DNA of 44,927 nucleotides. Source: Chitinophagales bacterium. GTDB lineage: Bacteria; Bacteroidota; Bacteroidia; Chitinophagales; Saprospiraceae. Position 1 is the stretch's first letter. Every line of letters starts with the position of its first letter. Under the pieces are notes generated by a model. It did not search any database. It saw only the letters and a list, made by a program, of their open reading frames with translations, and was not told the DNA's origin. The stretch lies in contig JAIXKS010000008.1 in assembly GCA_026928325.1 (NCBI GenBank), positions 1-44,927 on the forward strand. Reading direction: 5' to 3'. Position numbers and translations under genes: made by a program. This document shows, in pieces, positions 1-8,886 of the stretch.

Positions 1-163
1 TTACCACTATGCCTGCGTTTTTTGCCTTGATCTTTAAAAAAATAACTTCCATTATTATTTAAGTCTTTTTATAGACAGAGCACTAGGACAAAAAGCACAT
101 TACATAAACATTGAGCATCAAAGAATGATTTCCAATAGCGGTAAAAATCCCTTTAATCTTATG
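1..163. repeat. Partial dispersed repeat at left edge plus short intergenic stretch
   Basis: The first 14 bases are identical to the last 14 bases of the window. The stretch continues with GCGTTTTTTGCCTTGATCT, and its GCCTTGA part also occurs at 24291-24297 inside the intergenic element at 24.1 kb. I read this as one half of a repeat copy cut by the window edge. The rest, up to the lpd stop codon at 164, shows no gene and no clear hairpin terminator. Confidence 0.5.
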
Positions 164-1564
164 TTAAATGTGGATTGCTCTGTTGTCTGTTGCGGCTAAG
201 GCTGCTTCTTTTAATGCTTCTGTAAAGGTCGGATGCGGGTGACATATACGCGTCAAGTCTTCTGCACTCGCTCTAAACTCCATTAGAGCTACCGCTTCCA
301 TAATGACATCTGCTACTCTTGGACCGACCATGTGGACGCCGAGTATCTCATCGGTGTCTTGATGGGCTAAAACCTTAACAAGACCTTCTGTATCCATGCT
401 GGCTCGCGCTCTTCCGAGGGCTTTAAACGGAAATTTACCGACTTTATACGGGATATTCTCAGCTTTTAGTTCGGCTTCTGTTTTTCCCACTGTGGACAAT
501 TCAGGCCAAGTATAAACGACACCCGGAATGAGATTGTAGTTGATATGTGGTTTTCCACCGGCGATGTATTCGGCAACGTAAACGCCTTCTTCTTCAGCTT
601 TATGAGCCAACATCGGACCTCTTACGATATCTCCGATCGCAAAAACACCCGGAACAGCGGTTTCTAAGTGGTCATTGACGGCGATACTTCCTTTTGCGTC
701 TGTTGCTAGTCCTATAGCCTCAAGATTGAGACCGTCAGTATAAGGCTTCCGCCCAATAGCAACCAAGCAATAGTCCGCATCTATATCAAAAGCAGTGTCA
801 CTATCTTTTTTCTTTACAGAGACGATACAAGATTTTTTTGTGGCATTAACACCAGTTACAGCATGACCCAAGTGAAACTTTATACCCAATTTTTTTAAGG
901 AACGTGTCAATTCTCGAGTACAATCATCATCCATGGTAGGTAGGATTTTATCCATAAACTCGACCACTTCGACGGCGGTACCAAGTCGAGCAAATACGGA
1001 TCCCAATTCTAGGCCAATCACACCACCACCCACGACCACTAATTTTGAGGGTATCGTGCGGATATTTAAAGCTTCTGTTGACGTAATCACGCGCTGTTTG
1101 TCATAATTGAACATGGCAGGAGTTACGGGTTTTGAACCAGTAGCGATGATGACTTTATCTGTTTCGATTTCTTTTTTTTCTGTACCGCTATCTATTAAAA
1201 TTCGGTTTTTATCAATAAAAGAACCGTGACCGGTAAAGACATCGATTTTATTTTTTTTCATTAAGAATTCGACACCTTTACAAGTTTGGTTGACCACTTC
1301 GTTTTTGCGGTCAATCATCGTGTTGAGATTGACTTTTACTTTGCCGGTTTCTATCCCATGCTGGCTAAATTGGTGGACGGCATTGTGATAATGCTCGCTA
1401 CTGTCTAGAAGTGCTTTTGAAGGGATGCACCCGACATTGAGGCAAGTACCGCCTAGGGTCGAATATTTTTCAATGAGTGCCACTTTAAGACCGAGTTGAG
1501 CCGCCCTAATAGCGCCTACATAACCTCCGGGTCCTGAACCTATAACTACAACATCGTATTTCAT
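164..1564 (-). CDS. lpdA: Dihydrolipoyl dehydrogenase (E3 of 2-oxoacid dehydrogenase complexes)
   Basis: This FAD- and NAD-dependent flavoenzyme reoxidises dihydrolipoamide in the pyruvate, 2-oxoglutarate and branched-chain dehydrogenase complexes and in glycine cleavage. The 466-aa length is normal for the family. Visible parts in order are the FAD-binding GSGPGGYVGAIRAAQLG near residue 9, the redox disulfide GGTCLNVGCIPSK (Cys41 and Cys46), the NAD-binding GGGVIGLELGSVFARLG near residue 180, the second FAD motif AIGDIVRGPMLAHKAEEEG, and the C-terminal dimer domain with the catalytic pair His444/Glu449 in HPHPTFTEA. The start codon lies only 12 bp after the ricT stop, so the two genes are probably co-transcribed. 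No E1 or E2 genes are nearby, so this is likely a shared E3. Identification is secure. Confidence 0.97.
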   Translation of the reverse strand: MKYDVVVIGSGPGGYVGAIRAAQLGLKVALIEKYSTLGGTCLNVGCIPSKALLDSSEHYHNAVHQFSQHGIETGKVKVNLNTMIDRKNEVVNQTCKGVEFLMKKNKIDVFTGHGSFIDKNRILIDSGTEKKEIETDKVIIATGSKPVTPAMFNYDKQRVITSTEALNIRTIPSKLVVVGGGVIGLELGSVFARLGTAVEVVEFMDKILPTMDDDCTRELTRSLKKLGIKFHLGHAVTGVNATKKSCIVSVKKKDSDTAFDIDADYCLVAIGRKPYTDGLNLEAIGLATDAKGSIAVNDHLETAVPGVFAIGDIVRGPMLAHKAEEEGVYVAEYIAGGKPHINYNLIPGVVYTWPELSTVGKTEAELKAENIPYKVGKFPFKALGRARASMDTEGLVKVLAHQDTDEILGVHMVGPRVADVIMEAVALMEFRASAEDLTRICHPHPTFTEALKEAALAATDNRAIHI

Positions 1565-1576
1565 ATCAAATAAAAA

Positions 1577-3010
1577 TTATTGATTATTTCCGTCTTTTGG
1601 TTTACGGTTTTTATTAAAATATCTTTTTTTCTTTGCCGGTGCTTTACCTTCTTGATTACTTGGTTCCTGTCCAGATGTTGGCTTGACGTCTGGTTTATTT
1701 TGAACAGGATTATTTGGTTTCTGAGGTTGCGCTTGACCCAAATTTTGCTTGGGTTTAGGTTGGTTGGGCTTAGCAGGAGCTGGCGTTTCAGGCTTACTCT
1801 TTTGAGGTTGCTGATGCGACGTCTGTTGTGTCTGTTGTCCTGCAGGTCGGTTTGAAGTTTGCCCACCTTTTCCTTTTTTCCTTTTTTTATGGTGCTTCGG
1901 TTCCGGACGCAATTCGATTTGTCCAGTAACATCCTCGTATCCATGGTCGATATTTTCATCATCGACATCGACTTTAGAAGGATGCAGATTTTCTTCGCTG
2001 ATTAGCTCATTTGGAATGATGCCTTTATCATTCTGTGCTTTAAGTTCCTTGGCTCTAGAAGTACTCACAGCTATGATATTACTGCGCATTTTGTCGTTGT
2101 TTTCGTATGAATAGTACAGAAGACCTTTGAAAATATCTGTTTTCATCAATACGAGGGTTCCGATTTTTGTTTTAAGCACATCGGCATCTTCCGGAAAGCC
2201 TTCCAATGCATCCAAGTACATATCCAACTCATAATTAAGGCAACATTTGAGCCTACCACATTGCCCGGTGAGTTTGGATTGATTAATGGCTATATTTTGG
2301 TATCGCGCTGCCGAGGTACTAACGGATTTGAAGTCAGATAGCCACGTCGAGCAGCACAACTCTCTACCACAAGAACCGATTCCACCGATACGTGCAGCCT
2401 CTTGTCGAGCACCAATCTGTCGCATCTCGATTTTTACACGGAATTCTCGGGCGTATTCCTTAACAAGCTCTCTAAAATCGACTCTTCCTTCGGCGGTATA
2501 ATAAAAAGTGGCTTTCTTTTTGTCACCTTGAAAGGTAACATCACCGATTTTCATATCTAATCCCAATGTTCGGGCGATTACTCTGGCTTTAATCATGGTA
2601 TCGCGCTCCAAATCTCTGGCTTCTTCCAGCTTTTGAAGGTCTCGTTCATTGGCTTTGCGAAGAATTTTATTGACGATATTATCTTCAGCAATATATTTCT
2701 TTTTCATCTGCAATCGGACAAGATCTCCCGATAAGGATATCTGGCCTACGTCATAACCGTTGGTCGCTTCGACGACGACCATGTCGCCTGTCACGGCATA
2801 AGCCATGGGGTCGTTGATGAAAAAATCTTTATGTGAACCGTTTTTAAAACTTACTTCTACTATATTATAAGCGGATGGATCGTATATATCTCTTGCAGAA
2901 ATCCAGTCATATGTATTATGTTTATTACAACCACCGGAAGAACAATGTCCTTTATTACCACAACCTTTAGGAGTTCCATTTGATCCACTACCACAACTAC
3001 TACATCCCAT
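1577..3010 (-). CDS. ricT: RicT/PSP1 (YaaT-like) regulatory iron-sulfur complex subunit
   Basis: The central PSP1 C-terminal domain is clear. It carries RQIGARQEAARIGGIGSCG, then GRELCCSTWL and TGQCGRLKCCLNYE, a Cys-rich signature that in Bacillus RicT/YaaT binds [4Fe-4S] clusters with RicA and RicF and affects RNA processing. The N-terminus is also Cys- and Gly-rich (MGCSSCGSG, then several more Cys), and the last ~110 residues are a Lys/Pro/Gln-rich, probably disordered tail. I choose the ATG at 3010 (477 aa). The longer frame begins with a TTG at 3043 that overlaps the promoter -7 box TAACTTTG (3041-3048), so translation is unlikely to start there. RicA and RicF genes are absent from the window. 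Bacteroidota homologues are usually annotated as RicT or PSP1; their exact role here is inferred. Confidence 0.88.
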   Translation of the reverse strand: MGCSSCGSGSNGTPKGCGNKGHCSSGGCNKHNTYDWISARDIYDPSAYNIVEVSFKNGSHKDFFINDPMAYAVTGDMVVVEATNGYDVGQISLSGDLVRLQMKKKYIAEDNIVNKILRKANERDLQKLEEARDLERDTMIKARVIARTLGLDMKIGDVTFQGDKKKATFYYTAEGRVDFRELVKEYAREFRVKIEMRQIGARQEAARIGGIGSCGRELCCSTWLSDFKSVSTSAARYQNIAINQSKLTGQCGRLKCCLNYELDMYLDALEGFPEDADVLKTKIGTLVLMKTDIFKGLLYYSYENNDKMRSNIIAVSTSRAKELKAQNDKGIIPNELISEENLHPSKVDVDDENIDHGYEDVTGQIELRPEPKHHKKRKKGKGGQTSNRPAGQQTQQTSHQQPQKSKPETPAPAKPNQPKPKQNLGQAQPQKPNNPVQNKPDVKPTSGQEPSNQEGKAPAKKKRYFNKNRKPKDGNNQ

Positions 3011-3040
3011 TTCTTTAAAGGTTTTTTTATAATTAATATG

Positions 3041-3048
3041 CAAAGTTA
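3041..3048 (-). promoter_or_regulatory. Putative -7 promoter box of ricT-lpdA
   Basis: On the minus strand the sequence reads TAACTTTG followed by C, matching the Bacteroidota -7 consensus TAnnTTTG. Transcription would start near 3035, giving a leader of about 25 nt before the ATG at 3010. I see no good -33 TTTG at the expected spacing. Confidence 0.5.
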
Positions 3049-3239
3049 ATACTTAAAAGTGTTTTTAAGCATAGAATGTTGCTTTGGAAGTATTTATTTA
3101 ACATACATTTTGTGAATACAAGGGTAAAAAGAAGTGATTTTGGTGGCTTTAATATCTCTTTTTTCACTAAAGTATTACTATATGTTTCTTAGTAATTTAC
3201 CTATTTGTAAGGGCATTTTATTACTTTTTTTGGCAGATC

Positions 3240-4343
3240 CTAAGTGAGTATATATTTTTTTCCCGGAAGGGTTTTTATAAGACCTTTAAATTCTAACTCT
3301 AATAAAACAGAAGCCATCTCAGATGGATTCATTTGCAATTTATGGCTCAACATATCTATGGCTATTTCTCGATGATTCTTTATGATATCAAGAACTGTTT
3401 TTTCTTGTTCGTCTAACTCTACAAATAATTGTTTTTGAATCGTTTTGCTGGCATCTATATCGTCCCAGCGCATGATATAGGCGATATCTTTGGCGGATTC
3501 GATGAGGTGGGCTTTATTTTGTTTGATGAGTTGATTACATCCTTCGGAAAATTCATCCGATACTCTTCCCGGAACAGCAAAGACATCCTTATTGTAATCA
3601 TTGGCAAACTCGGCAGTGATGATGGAACCACCTTTGGATTTAGACTCAATGACGATGACGACGTCACTCATGCCGGCGATAATTCTGTTGCGCATCGGAA
3701 AATTTTCGCGGGCAGGTTTTGCATTATAAGAAAACTCACTTAAAAGACCACCATTCAGTACCATTTTATCGGTCAAACTCCGGTGTTCTGCCGGATAAAC
3801 ATTGGGGAGACCATTACCTAAAATGCCTAACGTCGGGATATTGTGTTCTACACTTTTGCGGTGCGCTACGCCGTCGATTCCAAAAGCCAAACCACTGATG
3901 ATGCCCACTTGATAAGCGGCTAATTCTTCGACGAGTTTTTCACAAAAATGAATGCCGTGATGTGTCGGTGTACGAGTTCCCACAATGGCCACTGTTCTGT
4001 AAAAATCTAAATCAAAGTTGCCTCTATAAAATAGAAGAATAGGTGCATCGTCAAAATTGAGCATTCTTTTGGGATATCCTTTGTCGTGATAAGTGATGAT
4101 ATTAACGTCACTTTTTAAGAGCAAGTGGATTTCTTTTTCCGCTTCTTGGATATATGCTTTAGGCTCAAAATTATTGGCAATTTGCGGGCCTATACCGGGA
4201 ATTTTCAGTAAATCTTGTTTGGATTTTCCGAATAAAGGCTCTATACCTCCACAGTAAGAGATCAGGATTTTTGCTATGACCGGCCCGATATTCGGCATTT
4301 TGGTCAAGGCTAGATAAAGTACCAATTGTTCCTCATTCATCAT
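3240..4343 (-). CDS. dprA: DNA-processing protein DprA (Smf)
   Basis: DprA binds single-stranded DNA entering during natural transformation and loads RecA. The 367-aa protein has an N-terminal helix-hairpin-helix/SAM-like part (MPNIGPVIAKI and IPGIGPQIA), the central Rossmann domain with AIVGTRTPTHHG, SGLAFGIDGVAHR, GNGLPNVYPAEHR, NFPMRNRIIAGMS and KGGSIITAEFA, and a C-terminal winged-helix-like domain. It starts with ATG ATG; the first ATG overlaps the TGA of the upstream membrane-protein gene by 4 bp, which implies translational coupling. No other competence genes lie in the window, so natural competence is not shown. DprA is common in non-competent species too. Confidence 0.95.
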   Translation of the reverse strand: MMNEEQLVLYLALTKMPNIGPVIAKILISYCGGIEPLFGKSKQDLLKIPGIGPQIANNFEPKAYIQEAEKEIHLLLKSDVNIITYHDKGYPKRMLNFDDAPILLFYRGNFDLDFYRTVAIVGTRTPTHHGIHFCEKLVEELAAYQVGIISGLAFGIDGVAHRKSVEHNIPTLGILGNGLPNVYPAEHRSLTDKMVLNGGLLSEFSYNAKPARENFPMRNRIIAGMSDVVIVIESKSKGGSIITAEFANDYNKDVFAVPGRVSDEFSEGCNQLIKQNKAHLIESAKDIAYIMRWDDIDASKTIQKQLFVELDEQEKTVLDIIKNHREIAIDMLSHKLQMNPSEMASVLLELEFKGLIKTLPGKKYILT

Positions 4344-6271
4344 TGCAAAGCGTTGGCAGCATCTTGATATTTTTTTGCTTGGTTGGGACTTCCTACCATT
4401 TCAAAAGCGGTCGCCAATGCTTGATTGACCGCCTTGTTATTGGGCTTGATCTCATAGGCAAAATTCAGATAGTTGATTGTCCAAGAATTTCTCTTGTCTT
4501 TCACCTTCATGAGCTCTTGACCTACCTCTAAGTAAAGCTGAAACAATTCTTCTTGATGCTCTCCACGCCCTTTGAGATAATCGCTAAATTCTTTAATAAA
4601 TGGCGTATCCGGCCGGCGAATGATGCACGGTTTCATGTCTTTGACATAGGTTTTTATATCGTTGGAAGATTTGAATCTTTCTGTTATCACACCGATAAGC
4701 ATCAAATTGGCATTGGAGTAATCCGGAACAATACTCAAGGCTTTATTGGCATAAAAAGCGGTCCAATCCAGAAGGTTGCGCTGTTCGTCGGTCAAAGTTT
4801 TGATTGCATTGGGCATGAGGGTTTCTTTGTATTTGTCAAAGAGCGCTGTGGCCATAAAAGAATTGGCACGAGCACTATTGGAAGAGATAGCTACGGCAGC
4901 ACTATTTAACGACAGAGCATCTTTCCATACCGGTACTCGTGCGTAACTTTTGGCAGAATATCCAATAAGCATAATTCCGGCCAAAACCATCCCTAAAGGC
5001 CGGCCGTATTTGGTCAGTTTGGGAAGATGCTCTACGAGAAAATAAGCAACTGCGATAGAAAAGCCTGCTGAAGCCATAAAGACGAATCGCTCATTCATAA
5101 AAGTACCGACATTGATGACAATATTAGATACGATGCTTAGGGTTATTAAGTAAAATAAGGCGCTATACGCATATACAGACTTTTTGCTAATCCCTTTTAG
5201 ACCGAAATAGGTCATCAAAGCGTAAGCGGCAAGGGATAATAGTGGAATAGCAGCTATGATGGAAGTCTTAGGTATGGCGTATGGGTAGTAATCGTGTGAA
5301 AGTGGATGTGGCCAGAAGAGCAAGGCGATATATTTGCCGAGGCTATACATGATGGAACCCATTTTTTCGATCGATGTCATACCTAAAAACGGGTTATTCA
5401 TCAAATCTTTAGATTGTTGTGCCAAATTGACACCGCCGGCCGTGTTTTGTCGCAATATCATATAAAGTACAGAAGCAATTACTAGCCAAATCATAATGGT
5501 TTTTAGCCTCGACCAGTTGGTGTTACTAAAAAAATAAATCGTCATCGGGATAACGGCTAAAAATGTAATGGCATTTTCTTTAGACAATAAACCAAGTAAA
5601 TAATAAACCGTGGTGCCTATCAGCCATCCGATTTTTCCGGTATCCATATATCTCAAGCTGCCATATAATGCCAAGAGAGAGAAAAGCATGGTCATTATTT
5701 CGTCGCGTCCTTTGATATTGGCTACCGCTTCTGTATGGATTGGATGCGCTATATAGAGTAAAGCGGCTATAAATGGTATCGAAAACCACCAATGATTGGC
5801 TTTAAAATTCCGAAACAACATCATAAGTACCATCATGAGCACAATGCCGGTAAGGCTGTAGAGAAGTATGTTGATAAAATGGCTTACTCGCGGGTTTAAT
5901 TCGCCTAAAATCCCGTATTCTATCGCAAAAGTAACGATAGACAAAGGTCGATATCGATTTCCTTGAACGAGATCTTTTTTCTCACCGAAATATCCTTCAA
6001 AGCTCTCCGTGGTCATAATTTTCCAAATCCCTTGAAATCCTTGCTTGGTGTATTGGTTTTCAGAAACGACGATTTTATCGTCCAATACATAATCATAAGG
6101 AAGACAGGTATAGTAAATACCAAAACTCAGTAGAACCAAGACGACAGAAGCTGCCCAATATTTTTTTATAAAAGATCCGGTATAGAAGTTTCCTTCAGTA
6201 TGTGCTGGTTGCTTTAAAGTAGCCGCAGCTGCTTGTGTAGCGCCTTGATTGGATGTTTTTCTTTTAGACAT
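4340..6271 (-). CDS. TMTC-like GT-C membrane glycosyltransferase with C-terminal helical/TPR-like region
   Basis: A 643-aa polytopic membrane protein with one hydrophobic segment at about 38-56 followed by many more to about residue 440. The first extracytoplasmic loop contains an acidic pair, Asp64-Asp65 in YVLDDKIVV, as in GT-C glycosyltransferases. HPIHTEAVANIKGRDE (176-191) closely resembles the signature of the TMTC O-mannosyltransferase-like family. The last ~200 residues are soluble and helical, in the place where TMTC proteins carry TPR repeats. By family it should transfer a sugar from a lipid carrier to an acceptor outside the cytoplasmic membrane; donor and acceptor are unknown. 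It overlaps dprA by 4 bp, which probably reflects compact packing and not shared function. Confidence 0.75.
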   Translation of the reverse strand: MSKRKTSNQGATQAAAATLKQPAHTEGNFYTGSFIKKYWAASVVLVLLSFGIYYTCLPYDYVLDDKIVVSENQYTKQGFQGIWKIMTTESFEGYFGEKKDLVQGNRYRPLSIVTFAIEYGILGELNPRVSHFINILLYSLTGIVLMMVLMMLFRNFKANHWWFSIPFIAALLYIAHPIHTEAVANIKGRDEIMTMLFSLLALYGSLRYMDTGKIGWLIGTTVYYLLGLLSKENAITFLAVIPMTIYFFSNTNWSRLKTIMIWLVIASVLYMILRQNTAGGVNLAQQSKDLMNNPFLGMTSIEKMGSIMYSLGKYIALLFWPHPLSHDYYPYAIPKTSIIAAIPLLSLAAYALMTYFGLKGISKKSVYAYSALFYLITLSIVSNIVINVGTFMNERFVFMASAGFSIAVAYFLVEHLPKLTKYGRPLGMVLAGIMLIGYSAKSYARVPVWKDALSLNSAAVAISSNSARANSFMATALFDKYKETLMPNAIKTLTDEQRNLLDWTAFYANKALSIVPDYSNANLMLIGVITERFKSSNDIKTYVKDMKPCIIRRPDTPFIKEFSDYLKGRGEHQEELFQLYLEVGQELMKVKDKRNSWTINYLNFAYEIKPNNKAVNQALATAFEMVGSPNQAKKYQDAANALQ

Positions 6272-6316
6272 AAGTAATAAATCTGTACTTTAGTAAATCT
6301 ATTGGCAAATTTCGAT

Positions 6317-6324
6317 TAGTTTTG
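6317..6324 (+). promoter_or_regulatory. Putative -7 box inside an 8-bp inverted repeat
   Basis: TAGTTTTG fits TAnnTTTG and lies 35 bp before the ATG at 6360. It is embedded in the inverted repeat TTGGCAAA (6303-6310) / TTTGCCAA (6321-6328), which sits between two divergent genes. The repeat could be an operator, but this is only inference. Confidence 0.4.
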
Positions 6325-6359
6325 CCAATAATTTTAATTTGAAAGGTCAAAGATAAACT

Positions 6360-7067
6360 ATGTTTTTTAAAAAAAGAATGCAGTGGTTGTCCGTTTTGTT
6401 GTTATTGCTTCCCTTAACAGCTTATAATCAGTTTAATATCAAGATTGGATATAGTGGCGGATATACGAAAGCACCAGAAATGAATGATATTGTATCTAGG
6501 TATAATCTAGATTTCGAATCTAAATATGGCGGAAAATTAGATGATCCCTTGGATGAAATCAAAATGCTTCATGGGTTGGAAATAGGAGCCCGTTATAGAA
6601 TGGGAAGTGTAGGTTTTGAACTGACTTGGAATAGCTTGAGTGATCGTAGTGATGCGTATGGAGCATTGGCATCGGGCACTAGAATCCAATCTAAATGGTT
6701 TACGAGCTTGACGGAGTATTCATTAGGGATTGAAAATTATATTGGAAATTTTGGTTATGGTGCTGCTTTTGGGTATCGAACGTTAAGGATTAAATCTGCA
6801 ATTGAAGGCACACAACGCAAAAAATCAAGTATTGTCTCCACTTCCGGCATGACGAGTAAGTTTTATTTGTTGTTTCAAATTCCTGGCGAAGTGGTTGCAC
6901 TTGCATTTAAGCCTTATGTAGAGATTCCGTTGAAAGCCTCAGATATAACAAATTTTGAACAATCTTTATTTTATCGGGTTGATGAAACCTATAAGCCATC
7001 TCAACCGACCCTTGAGCGATATATGATGTTTGGCCTATCGATTGTTCTATACAATGGCCCGCAATAG
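6360..7067 (+). CDS. Secreted protein, probable outer-membrane beta-barrel, function unknown
   Basis: I do not recognise a named family. The 235-aa protein begins with a Lys/Arg-containing N-terminus and a strongly hydrophobic stretch (LSVLLLLLPLTA), a typical signal peptide, followed by QFNIKIGYSGGY. The remainder has alternating polar/aromatic strands such as YGAAFGYRTLRIKS and RYMMFGLSIVLYN, and it ends close to a hydrophobic residue. This suits a small eight-stranded porin-like barrel. It is transcribed alone, divergent from the TMTC-like gene and convergent with upp. Confidence 0.6.
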   Translation: MFFKKRMQWLSVLLLLLPLTAYNQFNIKIGYSGGYTKAPEMNDIVSRYNLDFESKYGGKLDDPLDEIKMLHGLEIGARYRMGSVGFELTWNSLSDRSDAYGALASGTRIQSKWFTSLTEYSLGIENYIGNFGYGAAFGYRTLRIKSAIEGTQRKKSSIVSTSGMTSKFYLLFQIPGEVVALAFKPYVEIPLKASDITNFEQSLFYRVDETYKPSQPTLERYMMFGLSIVLYNGPQ

Positions 7068-7073
7068 CAAGAC

Positions 7074-7089
7074 GCTTTTTTAAAAAAGC
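7074..7089. terminator. Bidirectional terminator-like palindrome between convergent genes
   Basis: GCTTTTTT followed directly by AAAAAAGC is a perfect 16-nt palindrome in the 30-bp gap between the secreted protein gene and upp. It has no central loop bases, so a folded RNA hairpin would open the middle A/T pairs. The position argues for transcription termination from both sides. Confidence 0.45.
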
Positions 7090-7097
7090 AAAAAATA

Positions 7098-7748
7098 TTA
7101 TTCTTGAACCTTTCTACCAAAGGCTAAATCTCCCGAATCACCCAAGCCCGGTACAATATAGGATTTAGCGGTCAATTCGTCATCTTCTGCAACCATCCAA
7201 AGATGGGCTTTGGGATAAAGTCGCTGAATTTGCTTAACACCATAAGATGAGGCAATGATTGAAGCAATGTGGAGTTCTTTATATTGACCAAACTCTTCGA
7301 GGGCGTCAAGTGTTTTTTGGATCGAAGCGCCTGTAGCTAACATGGGGTCGGAAAGGATGAGCGTCACATCATCCAAATTTGGACAAGTGATATATTCAAG
7401 ATTGATCTCAAATGTACCGTCTTTATGGTTTTTGCGATAGGCTGCTACAAAGGCATTGCCGGCGTCATCAAGGTAGTCTAGAATGCCAAAATGGAGCGGA
7501 AGCCCGGCTCGTAGGATTGTACAAAGGATGACTTTTTCATCCGGAACATTCGAATTGCAAATGCCTAGCGGCGTTTCTGTTTCGATTGTTTTATAATTAA
7601 AATGCTTGCTGATCTCATACGCCAATATATTGCCGATACGTTCCATGTTTTTTCGGAACAAGAGTCGATTATTTTGAACTTGAACATCCCGCATTTGAGC
7701 CAGATATAGATTGGCGATACTATTTTTCTTGGATAGATTATGAATCAT
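7098..7748 (-). CDS. upp: Uracil phosphoribosyltransferase
   Basis: This enzyme salvages uracil, converting uracil and PRPP to UMP and diphosphate in the cytosol. The 216-aa length fits. Visible landmarks are ILRAGLPLHFGILDYL (the flexible arm region), the PRPP-binding loop SDPMLATGAS (residues 133-142), and the C-terminal uracil-binding segment VPGLGDSGDLAFG. It is a single gene, convergent with its downstream neighbour. The sequence is of the divergent Bacteroidota type, with an N-terminal LYLAQMRDVQVQ region, but the active-site motifs are intact. Confidence 0.95.
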   Translation of the reverse strand: MIHNLSKKNSIANLYLAQMRDVQVQNNRLLFRKNMERIGNILAYEISKHFNYKTIETETPLGICNSNVPDEKVILCTILRAGLPLHFGILDYLDDAGNAFVAAYRKNHKDGTFEINLEYITCPNLDDVTLILSDPMLATGASIQKTLDALEEFGQYKELHIASIIASSYGVKQIQRLYPKAHLWMVAEDDELTAKSYIVPGLGDSGDLAFGRKVQE

Positions 7749-8007
7749 AAAGCTACGAAATTTTCCGTAAAGAAAGGAATTTTTTTTTGAGTATCCTAAT
7801 ATCCGGATATGATATTCGACATATTTGAAGATGTAGGAATGTGCTCAGGGATTTCTTTTGGATATACATGGTATTTCGTACAATTATCGATTATGATTGA
7901 GGTTTAAGGTTTTATATTGGGAGCATTCTCTCTAATTTGTGTATATTTACCTTTTTAAGTGAGCCAATATTTTTTTCGAGGTTATTTTAAACCAATTGAG
8001 ACACGTG

Positions 8008-8886
8008 ATGACTTATCTAGATATCCTTCATGACACATGGACACCAATAGCGATAATTAAGGATATCCGTGGTGCCTCTGGGCTAATGTGGGTCAATCAA
8101 CGGCTATATATCGTTTCAGATAATTCTCATGTTTTGTATGAATATCAGCATCTTCACAACCGACAATTAAGAAAAATTAGCCTTAATCCTCATGGTACGC
8201 TGGAAGAACACTTAGACAAAGCCATTAAACCCGATTTTGAGGCTTGCTGTCACGTCGATGAAAAGGTCTTTATACTGGGTTCCGGATCGGCGGAAGGTCG
8301 ATTTGAGATGGTGGTTTTAGATCATGAATTTAACTTTTTGCATCGAGCTAGCCTACGGCATTTATATGATGATATGATGGCGTGTGGTGCTATAGATCCA
8401 TCGGATTTTAATATTGAGGGTATCGTCGTTCGATCGAATAAGGCTTGGTTTTTTAATCGTGGCAATGGACCAAACCAACGGAACGGCATTTTCGTGGTGG
8501 AAAACTGGTGGACAGATTCTTTTAAGGTCTTAGACTATCGTCCGATTATTTTACCGGATATCGAAGGGTATGCTACTACTTTTTCTGATGCTGCCCTCAT
8601 AGATGATACCATCTTGTTTTTGGCTACAGCCGAAAAAACCAATTCTGTGTATGACGATGGCGAAATCGTCGGCAGCGGCTTCGGTGTGCTTCATTTGAAA
8701 TCGTTAGAAGTCGAGCGTTTTGAAGTATTGACCAAAAGGTATAAATTAGAGGGCTTAGCTATTGAGTCTTATTCGGATGAGAATATTCACCTAATACTTT
8801 GTGATGATGCAGATAATTTAGGCGACGGAACGAATATTTTTTCTTTAAGATTAGAACGCAAATATCAGAATATATGGAATCTTTAG
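8008..8886 (+). CDS. Uncharacterised protein, DUF6929-like (probable beta-propeller)
   Basis: From memory the pattern matches the family called DUF6929: a SGLMWVNQRLYIVSD start, then DFEACCHVDEKVFILGSGS with R following, then NIEGIVVRSNKAWFFNRGNG, IEGYATTFSDAALI and a late LEGLAIES. These repeated blocks of a hydrophobic strand plus an acidic or Asn turn suggest a beta-propeller. No signal peptide is visible, so it is probably cytoplasmic. I prefer the ATG at 8008 (292 aa) to an in-frame TTG at 7996. Its 3' end overlaps the next gene by 13 bp, so the two are likely translated together. The biochemical function is unknown. Confidence 0.7.
   Translation: MTYLDILHDTWTPIAIIKDIRGASGLMWVNQRLYIVSDNSHVLYEYQHLHNRQLRKISLNPHGTLEEHLDKAIKPDFEACCHVDEKVFILGSGSAEGRFEMVVLDHEFNFLHRASLRHLYDDMMACGAIDPSDFNIEGIVVRSNKAWFFNRGNGPNQRNGIFVVENWWTDSFKVLDYRPIILPDIEGYATTFSDAALIDDTILFLATAEKTNSVYDDGEIVGSGFGVLHLKSLEVERFEVLTKRYKLEGLAIESYSDENIHLILCDDADNLGDGTNIFSLRLERKYQNIWNL

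Noticed and set aside
1580-1968. Overlapping frames on both strands in the 3' part of ricT
   Set aside because: They lie wholly within the Lys/Pro/Gln-rich tail of RicT and reflect its biased codons.
3240-4343. Natural competence locus
   Set aside because: Only dprA is present. Its neighbours are unrelated, and dprA occurs in many non-competent bacteria.
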